Source of the DNA: Aliisedimentitalea scapharcae
Lineage (GTDB): Bacteria; Pseudomonadota; Alphaproteobacteria; Rhodobacterales; Rhodobacteraceae
Assembly: GCF_045277565.1 (NCBI RefSeq)
Contig: NZ_CP123584.1
Coordinates: 2,480,001 to 2,544,000, forward strand
Length of the DNA: 64,000 nt
Direction: 5' to 3'
In this document: piece after piece, positions 28,263 through 36,507 of the stretch
Layout: the number at the start of each line of letters is the position of its first letter
Numbering within the stretch: position 1 is the first letter of the stretch
Position numbers and translations under genes: made by a program
Notes under the pieces: model-generated
Told to the model about the DNA's origin: nothing
The model's database searches: none
Seen by the model: the letters and a program-made list of their open reading frames with translations, nothing else

Positions 28263-30195
28263 CGCTTTTCTCCGTGGGGGAAGCTTTCGCCTCTGTCTTT
28301 TCAGTTTGAACCGGCCCGCAATACACGACATTGCCTGCGTCCAGTACGATGGCGATATCGGCACGAGCTGCGAGTTCCGTGTCGTGGGTTGCCAGGAAGA
28401 CTGTCGCCTTGCCGCGCACATTGTCGATGAATTCCCCAACGTCTTCCGCGGCTCGAAAGCCCGTCGCTGCGAGTGGATCGTCAAGCACGAAGAAAGTGCT
28501 GTCACTTCCTGTCGCCGCAGCCCAAGCCGCGTTTTCCATGTCTATTTCCGGAGAAAAATCAGTGACGGGTTCGATGCCGCTTTGCTCGAGCCAAACGCTC
28601 TTGTCCCCGCCCAGAAAGGCACAGCGGGCGTCGATCTCGTCAGTATCGTACTGGGACATCAGGCACCCATTCAGCATCAGATGTCCGGATTGTGGTCTGA
28701 GATGTCCGGCAATCAGTTGCAGCAATGTGGACTTGCCGGACCCGTTTGGCCCCAACACCACGACAACGCTCCCGGCAGCGACATCGAAAGACACACCTGT
28801 AACGGCAGGAGGTTGTCCGGCCTCATGACGATAGAACAAGCCCTGAGCGGTCACAGTTGGCGCCTTTGCCTCAAGCGCAATCTGCAAATGAGACTCCTTA
28901 CCGACAGTGGGCGCCTGAAGTTGCAGTTCGAGAGAACTCCAGCCGCTTCGTATCGCCTTGAGACGCGGAATTGCCAAGAAAAGGGACTGGGCCGGGCCGG
29001 TTATTCGCCAAGTCAACAACATGGTGCCAATCAGGGTTCCCGGCGACAAATGCCCCTTCAAGGCCAGATCGATCCCCACGATCAACGTAACAAGCGCAGT
29101 CCCGGATCCGAGCGTCGTTGCGACGGCAGATTGAGACCCGGTTTTCGTCATGAAACGGTGGGTGTCGCGCGCGCTTGACCGCAAGGTCGCATCAAACCGA
29201 TGAAGCCATTTATCTGCCAGGCCGGACTGCTGTATGGCGCCATTGGCGTCGACAAGTTCCCCGATCATAAGGGTGCGTCGCTGGGATTGGCGAACGGCAA
29301 ATGGATCCCTTTTCCCTGTTCCCGCGTTTAATAGGAGGCCGAATCCGACAAAAAGTACCAGATAAATTGCAGGAATGATTGCCATCCCGCCCCCGACGAT
29401 CATCAGGGCGACGAATGTCAGAATGATGAACGGCGCATCGTAGATCGCGGCAATGTTTGGAGATGCGAACAGGTCAGCGGCGCGTTCGCCCTGACGGACT
29501 TTCGCGAGGATCGCACTGCCAGAACTGCGAGCTGAGTTCAATGTGGGCGATCTGAGTGCCTTTCCCACCAAGAGCGTCGAAATATGCCCCGACAGGGAAG
29601 CGTACTCAGACGCGGCAAGCCCAGACCTGACCTGCCTGAGAAGCAGCATGGTCACCAGAACGATCGCGGCACCGGACAACAATGCAGGCAGGGAATGTGC
29701 AGCACCACCGCCGAGCACTCGATCATAGACTGCCATGGTGAAGAAAGGCACTGCCAGCGCGCATAGATTGATCGCTAAGGACTGCCAAGCAACATGGACA
29801 AAAGCGGTTTGCGCCCGCGCTGCAATATTTGCGAAGGTAACCTTTGAAGCCTCCACTTCAGGGAGCATTCGCAGATACAGGAGCGGCCCAGTTGGTGGCC
29901 GACCCTGCGCAGGGCTTTTGCGTTCGGGCAGAGATACGATATCACCATCTTGTCTGATGGTTGCGATCCAACCTGCTCCGTCTCTTGCGATCAATGCGCC
30001 ATCGTGACCGTCGCTCCAGGACGGTGGCACGCCCTTGTGAATCGACGCATGGACACCGATCAGGTTGCTTGCTCGGGCCATATCGGAGAGGGAAGTTGAA
30101 TTTCCGCCAAATGCGGCGTGAACGACCTCGTCGGAATGGCGGCCATCGAGATATGTGAGAACGGATTGAAGGAAACCGGCGGCGTCAGACATCAT
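28255..30195 (-). CDS. Type I secretion ABC exporter subunit with Walker A but shortened ATPase domain
   Basis: About 646 residues from the ATG at 30195, which overlaps the previous stop as ATGA. Layout: an N-terminal C39-like domain without a catalytic Cys (about 1-100), a six-helix exporter membrane domain (~115-400), and an ATPase domain (~445-625). Walker A is intact (GPNGSGKST) and an H-loop His is present (LATHD). The Walker B end reads VLDDP instead of LLDEP, no Q-loop Gln is apparent, and most of the helical segment with the LSGGQ signature is missing: the domain is some 50 residues shorter than usual. It would therefore need a partner to supply a signature motif, most likely the product of the preceding gene. 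Confidence 0.85.
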   Translation of the reverse strand: MMSDAAGFLQSVLTYLDGRHSDEVVHAAFGGNSTSLSDMARASNLIGVHASIHKGVPPSWSDGHDGALIARDGAGWIATIRQDGDIVSLPERKSPAQGRPPTGPLLYLRMLPEVEASKVTFANIAARAQTAFVHVAWQSLAINLCALAVPFFTMAVYDRVLGGGAAHSLPALLSGAAIVLVTMLLLRQVRSGLAASEYASLSGHISTLLVGKALRSPTLNSARSSGSAILAKVRQGERAADLFASPNIAAIYDAPFIILTFVALMIVGGGMAIIPAIYLVLFVGFGLLLNAGTGKRDPFAVRQSQRRTLMIGELVDANGAIQQSGLADKWLHRFDATLRSSARDTHRFMTKTGSQSAVATTLGSGTALVTLIVGIDLALKGHLSPGTLIGTMLLTWRITGPAQSLFLAIPRLKAIRSGWSSLELQLQAPTVGKESHLQIALEAKAPTVTAQGLFYRHEAGQPPAVTGVSFDVAAGSVVVVLGPNGSGKSTLLQLIAGHLRPQSGHLMLNGCLMSQYDTDEIDARCAFLGGDKSVWLEQSGIEPVTDFSPEIDMENAAWAAATGSDSTFFVLDDPLAATGFRAAEDVGEFIDNVRGKATVFLATHDTELAARADIAIVLDAGNVVYCGPVQTEKTEAKASPTEKSDE

Positions 30196-31715
30196 TCGAC
30201 CCCCTCGATCCAGTTTCTTGGATTTTCGAGACGAACGGCATCTTCCAAGCCTTTGCGCAGCTCGGCCGACGAGGTTTGTAACACGATTTTTACCTGCTCC
30301 GATCGGGAACACAGAAACACTGCAAGCCGCTTGATCGCATCGACATCCAGCGACGCTTCCGGCGCTTCGAGGACGACCATCAAGGGATTGCCCACAAACG
30401 CTTGAACGATCGCGGCACGTTTGGTGCCGCCGTCGGGAAGCGGTCTGCCGGAGGGCGAAACCTCAGTGTCATAACCGTGAGGCAGGCGCGCAACGAGACT
30501 GTCCAACCCCACCTCTTGAGACGCCGCTCGTGCTTCTGTTTCAAAGTCTCCATCCAGACGGGAGAGATTGTCTATCAGGCTCCCTCTCAGTAACAACGGC
30601 CGGGCTGGCACGACCCGGAGTTTCTCAACATCTGCTGAGACACGTTGCAGATTATTGACGATAGCTTTGACCTTGTCGGTGGCGGTCTGTCCCTCGGCAT
30701 TCTCCAGCATCCAGATGCCTCCACCGGGAGATTTTAATATCTCTGTAACCTCACTTTTTAAGTGATGTTTAGCCTGTCGATGTCCTTCCAGAACGGCTTT
30801 CGATCGATCGGCAGCGACCGCTGCAGGTTGTCCGCGCAGCACGGTCGCGGCCACTCCGACAAGTTGGGATGCTGCCCGAGACCCCAAAAGTGTGCACGCA
30901 GCCAAGCCTCCCGTCGTCATTTGCCCTGCAAGCACTTCTCCGGCTCCCAGCCAGACCACCCCGACAGTCGATATCAACGCACCACTTTGGAGAAAATCCA
31001 TCTGTAAGCTGCTGATACCTTGAGTTTCACGGATTGCCTGTGACTGAAGCCCACGAGCATAAACAAGCCGGGAAAATGCTTTTCCAAGGCTTGTAAGTGT
31101 AGTTGTGTTCGAGGGAGAATTCGCAAGCGCTGATACGCTCTCCTCATATCGGGCAACTGCACGCTGCTCCTGCTCCAAAGCCGAACGGTTCTTTTTGGCC
31201 ACCATCAAAAACACCAACAAAGATACGCCTGCGACCAACAAAGGAGCGGCAACGACAATGCCTCCTAGGTACGCAATAAGTGCAAGAAAAACGATGGAGA
31301 ACGGGGCATCGAAGCGTGCGAGCATCGTTTGGCCAACATTCACATCGCGAGCTTTTGCCGGGGCTGACGCCAAAAGTAACGCATCCTCCCTACTATGATG
31401 TCCCTGTACCAATTGTCGGGCTGTTTGCGACCAAAGCTTGTGTTCTTCTTCAGCCGACCATCGGGCGAAAATGCCCGATCTTACGTACCGAAGGATTCCC
31501 GATAGGCACAGCGCAACGACAACCGCCGAGAAAATGATGATCGCGGAACCGGCCGATTGATTAGGAAGAATCCGATCATAGACTTGAAGGAGAGCCAGAG
31601 GAAGTGCCAATGCCAATGCGTTGACACCTGTTGATAAGAGGCCGACAAAAATATGCGTCCCGACCCTAGTGCTGGAGTCGCGACGGGTGCCTTGCTCTGT
31701 TGCGTCAGTGCCCAT
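30192..31715 (-). CDS. Type I secretion ABC exporter subunit with degenerate ATPase domain
   Basis: 507 residues; the ATG at 31715 has AGGAA upstream. The exporter membrane domain (about 20-300) has typical type I features (LQVYDRILPNQS). The ATPase part (~325-500) is degenerate: the Walker A position reads ENAEGQTATDK, with no GxxGxGK[ST]. The region before the signature is recognisable (LPHGYDTEVSPSGRPL), but LSGGQ is LPDGG. Walker B is VVLEAP and the H-loop His is replaced (LQTSS). It cannot bind ATP canonically by itself but could donate a signature-like loop to the next gene product. The gene is first in the operon; its 5' side abuts a truncated phage terminase. Confidence 0.85.
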   Translation of the reverse strand: MGTDATEQGTRRDSSTRVGTHIFVGLLSTGVNALALALPLALLQVYDRILPNQSAGSAIIIFSAVVVALCLSGILRYVRSGIFARWSAEEEHKLWSQTARQLVQGHHSREDALLLASAPAKARDVNVGQTMLARFDAPFSIVFLALIAYLGGIVVAAPLLVAGVSLLVFLMVAKKNRSALEQEQRAVARYEESVSALANSPSNTTTLTSLGKAFSRLVYARGLQSQAIRETQGISSLQMDFLQSGALISTVGVVWLGAGEVLAGQMTTGGLAACTLLGSRAASQLVGVAATVLRGQPAAVAADRSKAVLEGHRQAKHHLKSEVTEILKSPGGGIWMLENAEGQTATDKVKAIVNNLQRVSADVEKLRVVPARPLLLRGSLIDNLSRLDGDFETEARAASQEVGLDSLVARLPHGYDTEVSPSGRPLPDGGTKRAAIVQAFVGNPLMVVLEAPEASLDVDAIKRLAVFLCSRSEQVKIVLQTSSAELRKGLEDAVRLENPRNWIEGVE

Positions 31716-31809
31716 TTCTATTCCTTGCCTTCATGTAGCTACCCAAAACTACTAAACATTTTTGAGTCTTCGTGTTTATTGACAGTATTGCCCAAAATTA
31801 TCTATCCAG

Positions 31810-32389
31810 TCGAGTCTCGAAGCGCCTTCCTCGTCGGTCGAGGCTGGATAGGCATCGACATCATCAAGGAAGATATAGCGTGCCGGGGTGGACCGCAGCC
31901 CCACCGCAGAGTTCGCGCCGGTCATGATCAGGATGCCGCCTGCGAATTCCTTTGACAGCATCGTGTTGCCCGAATCCCGCGACCGCGCCAGTTTGACCCG
32001 CTCCCGCAGGTCCGGGCTTTCGTCGATCAGCGGGTCGATCCGCTGGCGCGAATTCCGTTTCGCGAGTTCCACCGTCGGCTGGACCGCCAACATCGGCCCC
32101 GGCGCGTGGTGGATCGTGAAGCCAATCCAGTTGTTTCCAGCCTCCGTCGCACCGACCTGTGCGGCCTTCATGAACACGATGCGCTGTGTTGGATCACTGG
32201 GCTCAGCCGATCCATGATCTCACGCATGTAAGGCGTACGCGCGGTGCGATAGCGCCTCGGCTCGGCCGAGGCGCGCCCCGACAACATTCGGTGCTGATCC
32301 GCCCATTCCGACACGGTCAGGTCCGCATCCGGCGTGAGGCCCGCGCCCCAGGCACGCAGGATCTCTGCCGCGCCGTCGAAATCCGGCAT
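31810..32389 (-). pseudogene. Phage terminase large subunit (GpA type), frameshifted and truncated
   Basis: The start is ATG 32389, 11 bases after the small subunit gene. Frame one reads LTVSEWADQHRMLSG and YMREIMD. A frameshift near 32190-32200 moves the reading into a second frame: RIVFMKAAQVGATEAGNNW (Walker A-like region), MLAVQPTVELAKRNS, GANSAVGLRS and FLDDVDAYP (Walker B). The similarity ends near 31810, where the sequence runs into the upstream region of the secretion operon. The nuclease half is absent. It is a relic of a prophage or gene-transfer-type element. Confidence 0.85.
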
Positions 32390-32399
32390 ATCGTCGGCA

Positions 32400-32960
32400 T
32401 CACCGGAGATCGGGTTTGACCTCGGCAAGATCGTCGAGTTGGGCACGGACATGTTTCTCCAGAACCTTCTGCATCGCTGCGGGCTCCACACCCAGATCGG
32501 CCGCCATCAGCGCCGCCGCTCTCGACGGCCAGTTGACCCAGACATCCCGCTCTTGCCGCGCCAGCCGGAACACCAGTGACAACGCGCGGGCCCGGTCGAT
32601 CAACTCGCCTTTCAGCTTTTGTAACCGGAGTCGGCGCTCCTGAGCCTTCAGGACTTCGTTCGCCGTCTTGGCCTGCAGGAAGGTCGTGCCGCTGCCGATT
32701 TGCGGCGCCGCTAATCCCTGTTCACGGAGCGTCTCGCCGACTGCGGACACTGCGGCCTCCGGAACGGGCTTCAGTTTTGGCTGCGGCGCTTTTCGGGTTT
32801 TGGACGGGTCGGTTGCCTCGGCGCGCAGGGCATCGCTTGCGACTGCGTCGATGCTGCCATCGGCATGCAGAACCAGCCGCCCCGTCGCCTTGGCCTTCTG
32901 GATTGCACCACGTGAAAGGCCGACGCGGGCAGCGTATTGTCGCTCGCTCAGACCCTCCAT
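32400..32960 (-). CDS. Phage terminase small subunit-like / 'elements of external origin' protein
   Basis: 186 residues. The N-terminal HTH (SERQYAARVGLSRGAIQKAKATGRLV) resembles Nu1-type small terminase DNA-binding domains. The middle is Ala/Pro/Lys-rich and the C-terminal half is helical and charged (KAQERRLRLQKLKGELID, then ERDVWVNWPSRAAALMAADLG). That C-terminal block is typical of alphaproteobacterial prophage genes directly upstream of GpA-like large terminases, as here. The frame is intact although its partner is broken. Confidence 0.75.
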   Translation of the reverse strand: MEGLSERQYAARVGLSRGAIQKAKATGRLVLHADGSIDAVASDALRAEATDPSKTRKAPQPKLKPVPEAAVSAVGETLREQGLAAPQIGSGTTFLQAKTANEVLKAQERRLRLQKLKGELIDRARALSLVFRLARQERDVWVNWPSRAAALMAADLGVEPAAMQKVLEKHVRAQLDDLAEVKPDLR

Positions 32961-33071
32961 TGCGCGCTCCGATTATCATTCAAAATCATGTGCTTATGTA
33001 GTTGATAAGCCTCCGTACCAGAGCGAACGTGGCTCCACGAAAACGATGCAACTCACAACGGAGCCGCCACG

Positions 33072-33341
33072 ATGACTCGCCTGAACCCGATCACCACACC
33101 CCGCCATCAGCTGCGCGCCGAAAAGGCTGCGCGGAACAAGGAGGCGGCATTGAACGCCTTCATCGGCAAGAAAGCCGAGATCGACGAGGCGCTGGCGCGC
33201 TTGGCAAACCTCAGCGACGACCACTTCAACGCCCACCCCGACGAGATCAACTGGGGCCATGTCGGCACCCTTGAGCACTACGCCAGCCTCCTGAAGCGCA
33301 TCACCGACAGCGCATTCAGCGAAGGCGAGCACGCGGAGTGA
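33072..33341 (+). CDS. Small phage-region protein of unknown function
   Basis: 89 residues, mostly helical and charged, with a Lys/Arg-rich N-terminus (RHQLRAEKAARNKEAAL) and an acidic end. It is the first of two close plus-strand genes (the next begins 6 bases after its stop), followed 90 bases later by a DUF3489 gene, and is divergent from the terminase remnant. No family is recognised. The operon-like packing and codon pattern support coding. Confidence 0.55.
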   Translation: MTRLNPITTPRHQLRAEKAARNKEAALNAFIGKKAEIDEALARLANLSDDHFNAHPDEINWGHVGTLEHYASLLKRITDSAFSEGEHAE

Positions 33342-33346
33342 GCACC

Positions 33347-33565
33347 ATGGAAACCAGCACCATCCGAATGCCGATCCGCAAGCTACCCGATCACTTCGAC
33401 CGAAGCCGTATCACCACTGTCCTCGACGAAATCGAAAGCGCCCTGATGGACGACGGCGGCGTTTATGTCCGCGCCTACGCTGACAGCATGACCATCACCA
33501 TCGAGGTGCCGACCAATCAGCTGATCGATGCGGCAACCTGCCTGAAGAACCTAGACTTGATCTGA
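33347..33565 (+). CDS. Small phage-region protein of unknown function
   Basis: 72 residues from ATG 33347. A GTG at 33338 overlaps the previous stop and would add three residues. The predicted fold is a small alpha/beta domain (VLDEIESALMDDGGVYVRAYADS then MTITIEVP). No family is recognised. It is probably co-transcribed with the gene just upstream. Confidence 0.5.
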   Translation: METSTIRMPIRKLPDHFDRSRITTVLDEIESALMDDGGVYVRAYADSMTITIEVPTNQLIDAATCLKNLDLI

Positions 33566-33586
33566 ACCGTGCAACCGCGCAGACCC

Positions 33587-33604
33587 GCCCCGCATGTGCG
33601 GGGC
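33587..33604. other. Perfect 8-bp hairpin between phage-region genes
   Basis: GCCCCGCA at 33587-33594 pairs with TGCGGGGC at 33597-33604. No T-run follows, so it is a structured spacer, an operator or a weak attenuator rather than a clear terminator. Confidence 0.4.
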
Positions 33605-33655
33605 TCGTCCCGGTAGAAGGGTCGCATTCCGCGCCCCCGATGACCGGAGACAACC

Positions 33656-33898
33656 ATGGCCAAGAATTCTGCCCCCACAACAAATGATGCAGCCCCGCGC
33701 CAGACCAAGCAGCAGATCATCATCGATCTCCTGCGTCGGCCCGAAGGCGCGGGCATCGAAGAGATCACCGCCGCAACCGGATGGCAGTCGCACACGGTGC
33801 GCGGCGCAATGTCCGGCGCGCTCAAGAAAAAGCTGGGGCTCGATATCACCTCGAAAAAGACAGAGGAACGCGGACGCGTCTATCGGATCGAGCGCTGA
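33656..33898 (+). CDS. DUF3489 domain protein
   Basis: 80 residues. The body from TKQQIIIDLLRRPEGAGIEEI through TGWQSHTVRGAMSGALKKKLG to GRVYRIE is the DUF3489 domain, a winged-helix-like fold common in alphaproteobacterial phage and integrative elements and presumed to bind DNA. It overlaps the 3' end of the convergent membrane-protein gene by 19 bases. Confidence 0.85.
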   Translation: MAKNSAPTTNDAAPRQTKQQIIIDLLRRPEGAGIEEITAATGWQSHTVRGAMSGALKKKLGLDITSKKTEERGRVYRIER

Positions 33899-34182
33899 TT
33901 TCGATCCGGCGCACCGCTGAAGTCACGACTATAAGGAAGCCGTCGCCGTGTAAGCAGCGGCTTCGTCGTTTTGACCCGGATTGCCTCGAATAGCCGTCTC
34001 AGCACATAGGACCGAACGATACTGACAACGGTAAACACCACGCCCATTTTCAGGTTCTGCGCCAGCGTCGTGTGCAGCCCGAAGATCGGGAAGATCAGGA
34101 TTTGCGTAGCGACGGCGACGCCGTAGCCGACGATCACATTGGCGACGGACTCCACCAGCGACATGAGGCGCGACTGCTTCAT
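33880..34182 (-). CDS. Phage-type small membrane protein (DUF7220-like)
   Basis: 100 residues. The first 65 (MKQSRLMSLVE, then GYGVAVATQILIFPIFG, then RSYVLRRLFE) form two membrane helices with a pattern seen in small proteins of alphaproteobacterial prophages. The C-terminal 30 residues are basic and may be extra sequence read through into the convergent gene. The start overlaps the stop of the methyltransferase remnant upstream (ATGA at 34182-34179), showing these once formed an operon. Role unknown. Confidence 0.6.
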   Translation of the reverse strand: MKQSRLMSLVESVANVIVGYGVAVATQILIFPIFGLHTTLAQNLKMGVVFTVVSIVRSYVLRRLFEAIRVKTTKPLLTRRRLPYSRDFSGAPDRNQRSIR

Positions 34183-34439
34183 GCCGCCACCTCATCCATC
34201 GGCCAGCAGTTCAGCTGCGAGAGTTCGCAGCGCATGCGCCGCAACCAGGGGGACCACGCCGTTGCCACAGAGGCGAAGCCTGTCCACCCGGTGGGCCAGC
34301 CCATCAGAGCCTCGACGAACAGCGGGTTCAAGGTCCGGCGCACATCGGAGGTATCGTTCCCAGCCATCGGCGTCACCAGGACCTGGCGGCCAAGCAGGCC
34401 GTTCACCGGCGTGTTCGCCAATGTCGTCGCGCCATCCTT
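34179..34439 (-). pseudogene. Phage-type DNA methyltransferase, C-terminal remnant
   Basis: The minus-strand frame shows RRTLNPLFVEALMGWPTGWTG, the conserved C-terminal block of phage-borne DNA methyltransferases ('LNPxFVExLMGWPxGWT'), then an amphipathic tail to a stop at 34179. Only about 86 codons remain, and the catalytic part is gone. The break coincides exactly with the start of the serine recombinase gene at 34440, so the recombinase side marks a DNA junction. Confidence 0.75.
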
Positions 34440-35738
34440 GTGATCCCGTGTGCGATCTACACCCGCAAGTCGAGTGAGGAAGGGCTCGACATGGAATTCA
34501 ACAGCCTTGATGCGCAGAGGGAGGCCTGCGAAGCCTATATCGCCAGCCAGCGATCCGAGGGCTGGGTTGCGACCCGCGAACGCTATGACGATGGCGGTTT
34601 TTCTGGTGGCACCCTCGAGCGGCCCGGTCTCAAGCAGCTTCTGGCCGACATCGACGATGGCTTGATCGACGTCGTCGTGGTTTACAAGATCGACCGTCTG
34701 TCGCGGTCGCTGATGGATTTCTCCAAGCTGGTCGAGATCTTCGACCGCAACGGCGTCACCTTCGTCTCGGTCACGCAGTCGTTCAATACCACCACGTCAA
34801 TGGGGCGGCTGACGCTGAACATCCTGCTCAGCTTTGCCCAGTTCGAGCGTGAGGTCATCGGTGAGCGCATCCGCGACAAGGTGGCGGCATCGCGCAAGCG
34901 CAGAATCTGGATGGGCGGCTATGTTCCGCTGGGCTACGATGTGCAGGATCGCAAATTGATTGTGAACGACGCCGAGGCCGCATCGGTCCGTCGCATCTTC
35001 GAGCGGTTTGTCGAACTCGGGTCCGCCACGGTTTTGGCACGCGAACTTCGCCGCGACGGATTCCGCAACAAGCAGGGAACGCTGATCGACAAGGGTTATC
35101 TCTATCGGCTGCTGAACAACCGCGTCTATCGCGGCGAGGCCGTCCACAAGGGCAAGGCTTATCCCGGCGAGCACGACGCTATCATCGACGAGGACCTCTG
35201 GGATCGGGCGCACTCCATCCTGCAGGAAAGCCCGCGCAAACGTGCCAATAGCAGCCGGTCGCGGACCCCCGCTCTCCTGAAAGGGCTAATCTTCAGCGAC
35301 ACCGGCGCGGCCATGACGCCCACAAGCACGAAGAAGGGTGCGAAGCTTTACCGGTACTACGTTTCGATGGACGTCATCCGGAACCGCGAGACCGGTGAAG
35401 AGACAGCCCCGATGCGGCTGGCGGCTGGAATGGTTGAGGACGCGGTCGTGACCGAGGTCCGGCGCATTCTACAGACGCCGGAGGTGGTGACACAGGTGAT
35501 TGCGGCCCTGAAAGAAGAACAGGGCGCAGTTTCGGAAGCTGACGTCATTGCAGCGCTGCATGAGTTCAGCGCGCTTTGGGCACGCCTGTTCCCAGCCGAA
35601 CAAGCACGGATCATCCAGCTTCTCGTGCAGCGCGTCACCGTCACCGCCGCAGGGCTCGAGGTGGATATTCGGCGCGAAGGCATCGCGGGGGTCGTCCGCG
35701 AGATGGTTGCGCCTCGCGGGATGGAGGCGGCGGAATGA
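34440..35738 (+). CDS. Large serine recombinase
   Basis: 432 residues. The N-terminal resolvase domain has the catalytic Ser in YTRKSSEEG (about residue 11), the Arg-containing block YKIDRLSRS (~83-91), and SFAQFEREVIGERIRDK (~134-150). The recombinase domain follows (GYVPLGYDV, then RRIFERFVELGS, then NNRVYRGEAVHKGKAYPGEH) and then a coiled-coil-bearing C-terminus. It cuts and joins DNA at attachment sites. GTG at 34440 is the only start near the conserved opening (V-I-P-C-A-I-Y-T-R-K), and no ribosome site precedes it. Relatives usually have several more N-terminal residues, so the 5' end may be lost or fused at the junction with the methyltransferase remnant. Confidence 0.9.
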   Translation: MIPCAIYTRKSSEEGLDMEFNSLDAQREACEAYIASQRSEGWVATRERYDDGGFSGGTLERPGLKQLLADIDDGLIDVVVVYKIDRLSRSLMDFSKLVEIFDRNGVTFVSVTQSFNTTTSMGRLTLNILLSFAQFEREVIGERIRDKVAASRKRRIWMGGYVPLGYDVQDRKLIVNDAEAASVRRIFERFVELGSATVLARELRRDGFRNKQGTLIDKGYLYRLLNNRVYRGEAVHKGKAYPGEHDAIIDEDLWDRAHSILQESPRKRANSSRSRTPALLKGLIFSDTGAAMTPTSTKKGAKLYRYYVSMDVIRNRETGEETAPMRLAAGMVEDAVVTEVRRILQTPEVVTQVIAALKEEQGAVSEADVIAALHEFSALWARLFPAEQARIIQLLVQRVTVTAAGLEVDIRREGIAGVVREMVAPRGMEAAE

Positions 35739-36118
35739 CCAAGCCCGACGATACGATCCGCGTGCTGATCCCGTTGAAGGTGCGCAAGAAAAACGGTCGG
35801 CCCAAAATCCTGCCGCCCACCGACTATTTACCGAGCAAGGATCAGGCCCAAGATCCGCACATTCTGCGGGCCATTGGCCGGGCGTGGGGCTGGCGGCGGC
35901 GCATGGAAGCCGGTGAGTTTGTAACGATCCAGGAACTGGCCGAGGCCGTTGGACTTGCGGAACGGCATGTCAGCAGGCAGTTGCGGCTGGCTTATCTTGC
36001 GCCGGAGGTGCTGAAGCGCCTGACCTGCGGGCGAGAGGTGTCATCGGTCAGCCTGTACGATCTGTGCTTTCTCGCCGGGGTGACTTGGGGGGAACAGTTT
36101 GAGCGCGTGTTCGATTGA
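35735..36118 (+). CDS. Recombinase-coupled helix-turn-helix protein
   Basis: 127 residues from the ATG at 35735 that overlaps the recombinase stop (ATGA), so it is translationally coupled. It starts TKPDDTIRVLIPLKVRKKNGRP and has an HTH around residues 70-95 (TIQELAEAVGLAERHVSRQLRLAYLAP). Genes of this size and start are common right after this recombinase family in alphaproteobacteria. A role as a DNA-binding accessory or directionality factor is an inference. No enzymatic motif is present. Confidence 0.65.
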   Translation: MTKPDDTIRVLIPLKVRKKNGRPKILPPTDYLPSKDQAQDPHILRAIGRAWGWRRRMEAGEFVTIQELAEAVGLAERHVSRQLRLAYLAPEVLKRLTCGREVSSVSLYDLCFLAGVTWGEQFERVFD

Positions 36119-36507
36119 TCGCTGATGCCTCGCCCTCAAAGAAGCATGACCCGCGCCTGTTTTTAGATGGAGCGGACGTTCGTGCAATCTGCAGCTAATG
36201 GCTCTTCAGAGCCCGAAGCGGTCGCGCAGGAATAGGTCCGTTTAGCACTTGCAGCACGACCTGGAAGTTCACGACCAGACCAGGCCTGCCGGTAAGTTGC
36301 ATCCTACATTTTTCTGTGCTGTTTTCTCTTTGCGGACATTCATTTATCCCGTTTCTTTTCCCGCCATCAGGGGTCAGTCCAACTGGTTGGAACCACCTGG
36401 ATCCATTCGTCGTCGACAGGTTGATCAGCCGTCAAACAGCCTGTTTGAACGCGCCAAATAAAAGCATGACATAAACCAAAAAAGCGTTACTGTCGGGCTT
36501 TTGGGAT
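36119..36507. other. Intergenic region at the right edge of the integration debris
   Basis: About 390 bases with no supported gene. It must contain the promoter of the cyclase gene at 36508 and perhaps an attachment-site scar. I see no RNA gene and no clear direct repeat matching the recombinase left junction. Confidence 0.5.

Noticed and set aside
28306..29178. Plus-strand frames of up to 290 codons opposite the second ABC gene
   Set aside because: The minus strand has Walker A and exporter domains in one frame. These are antisense shadows.
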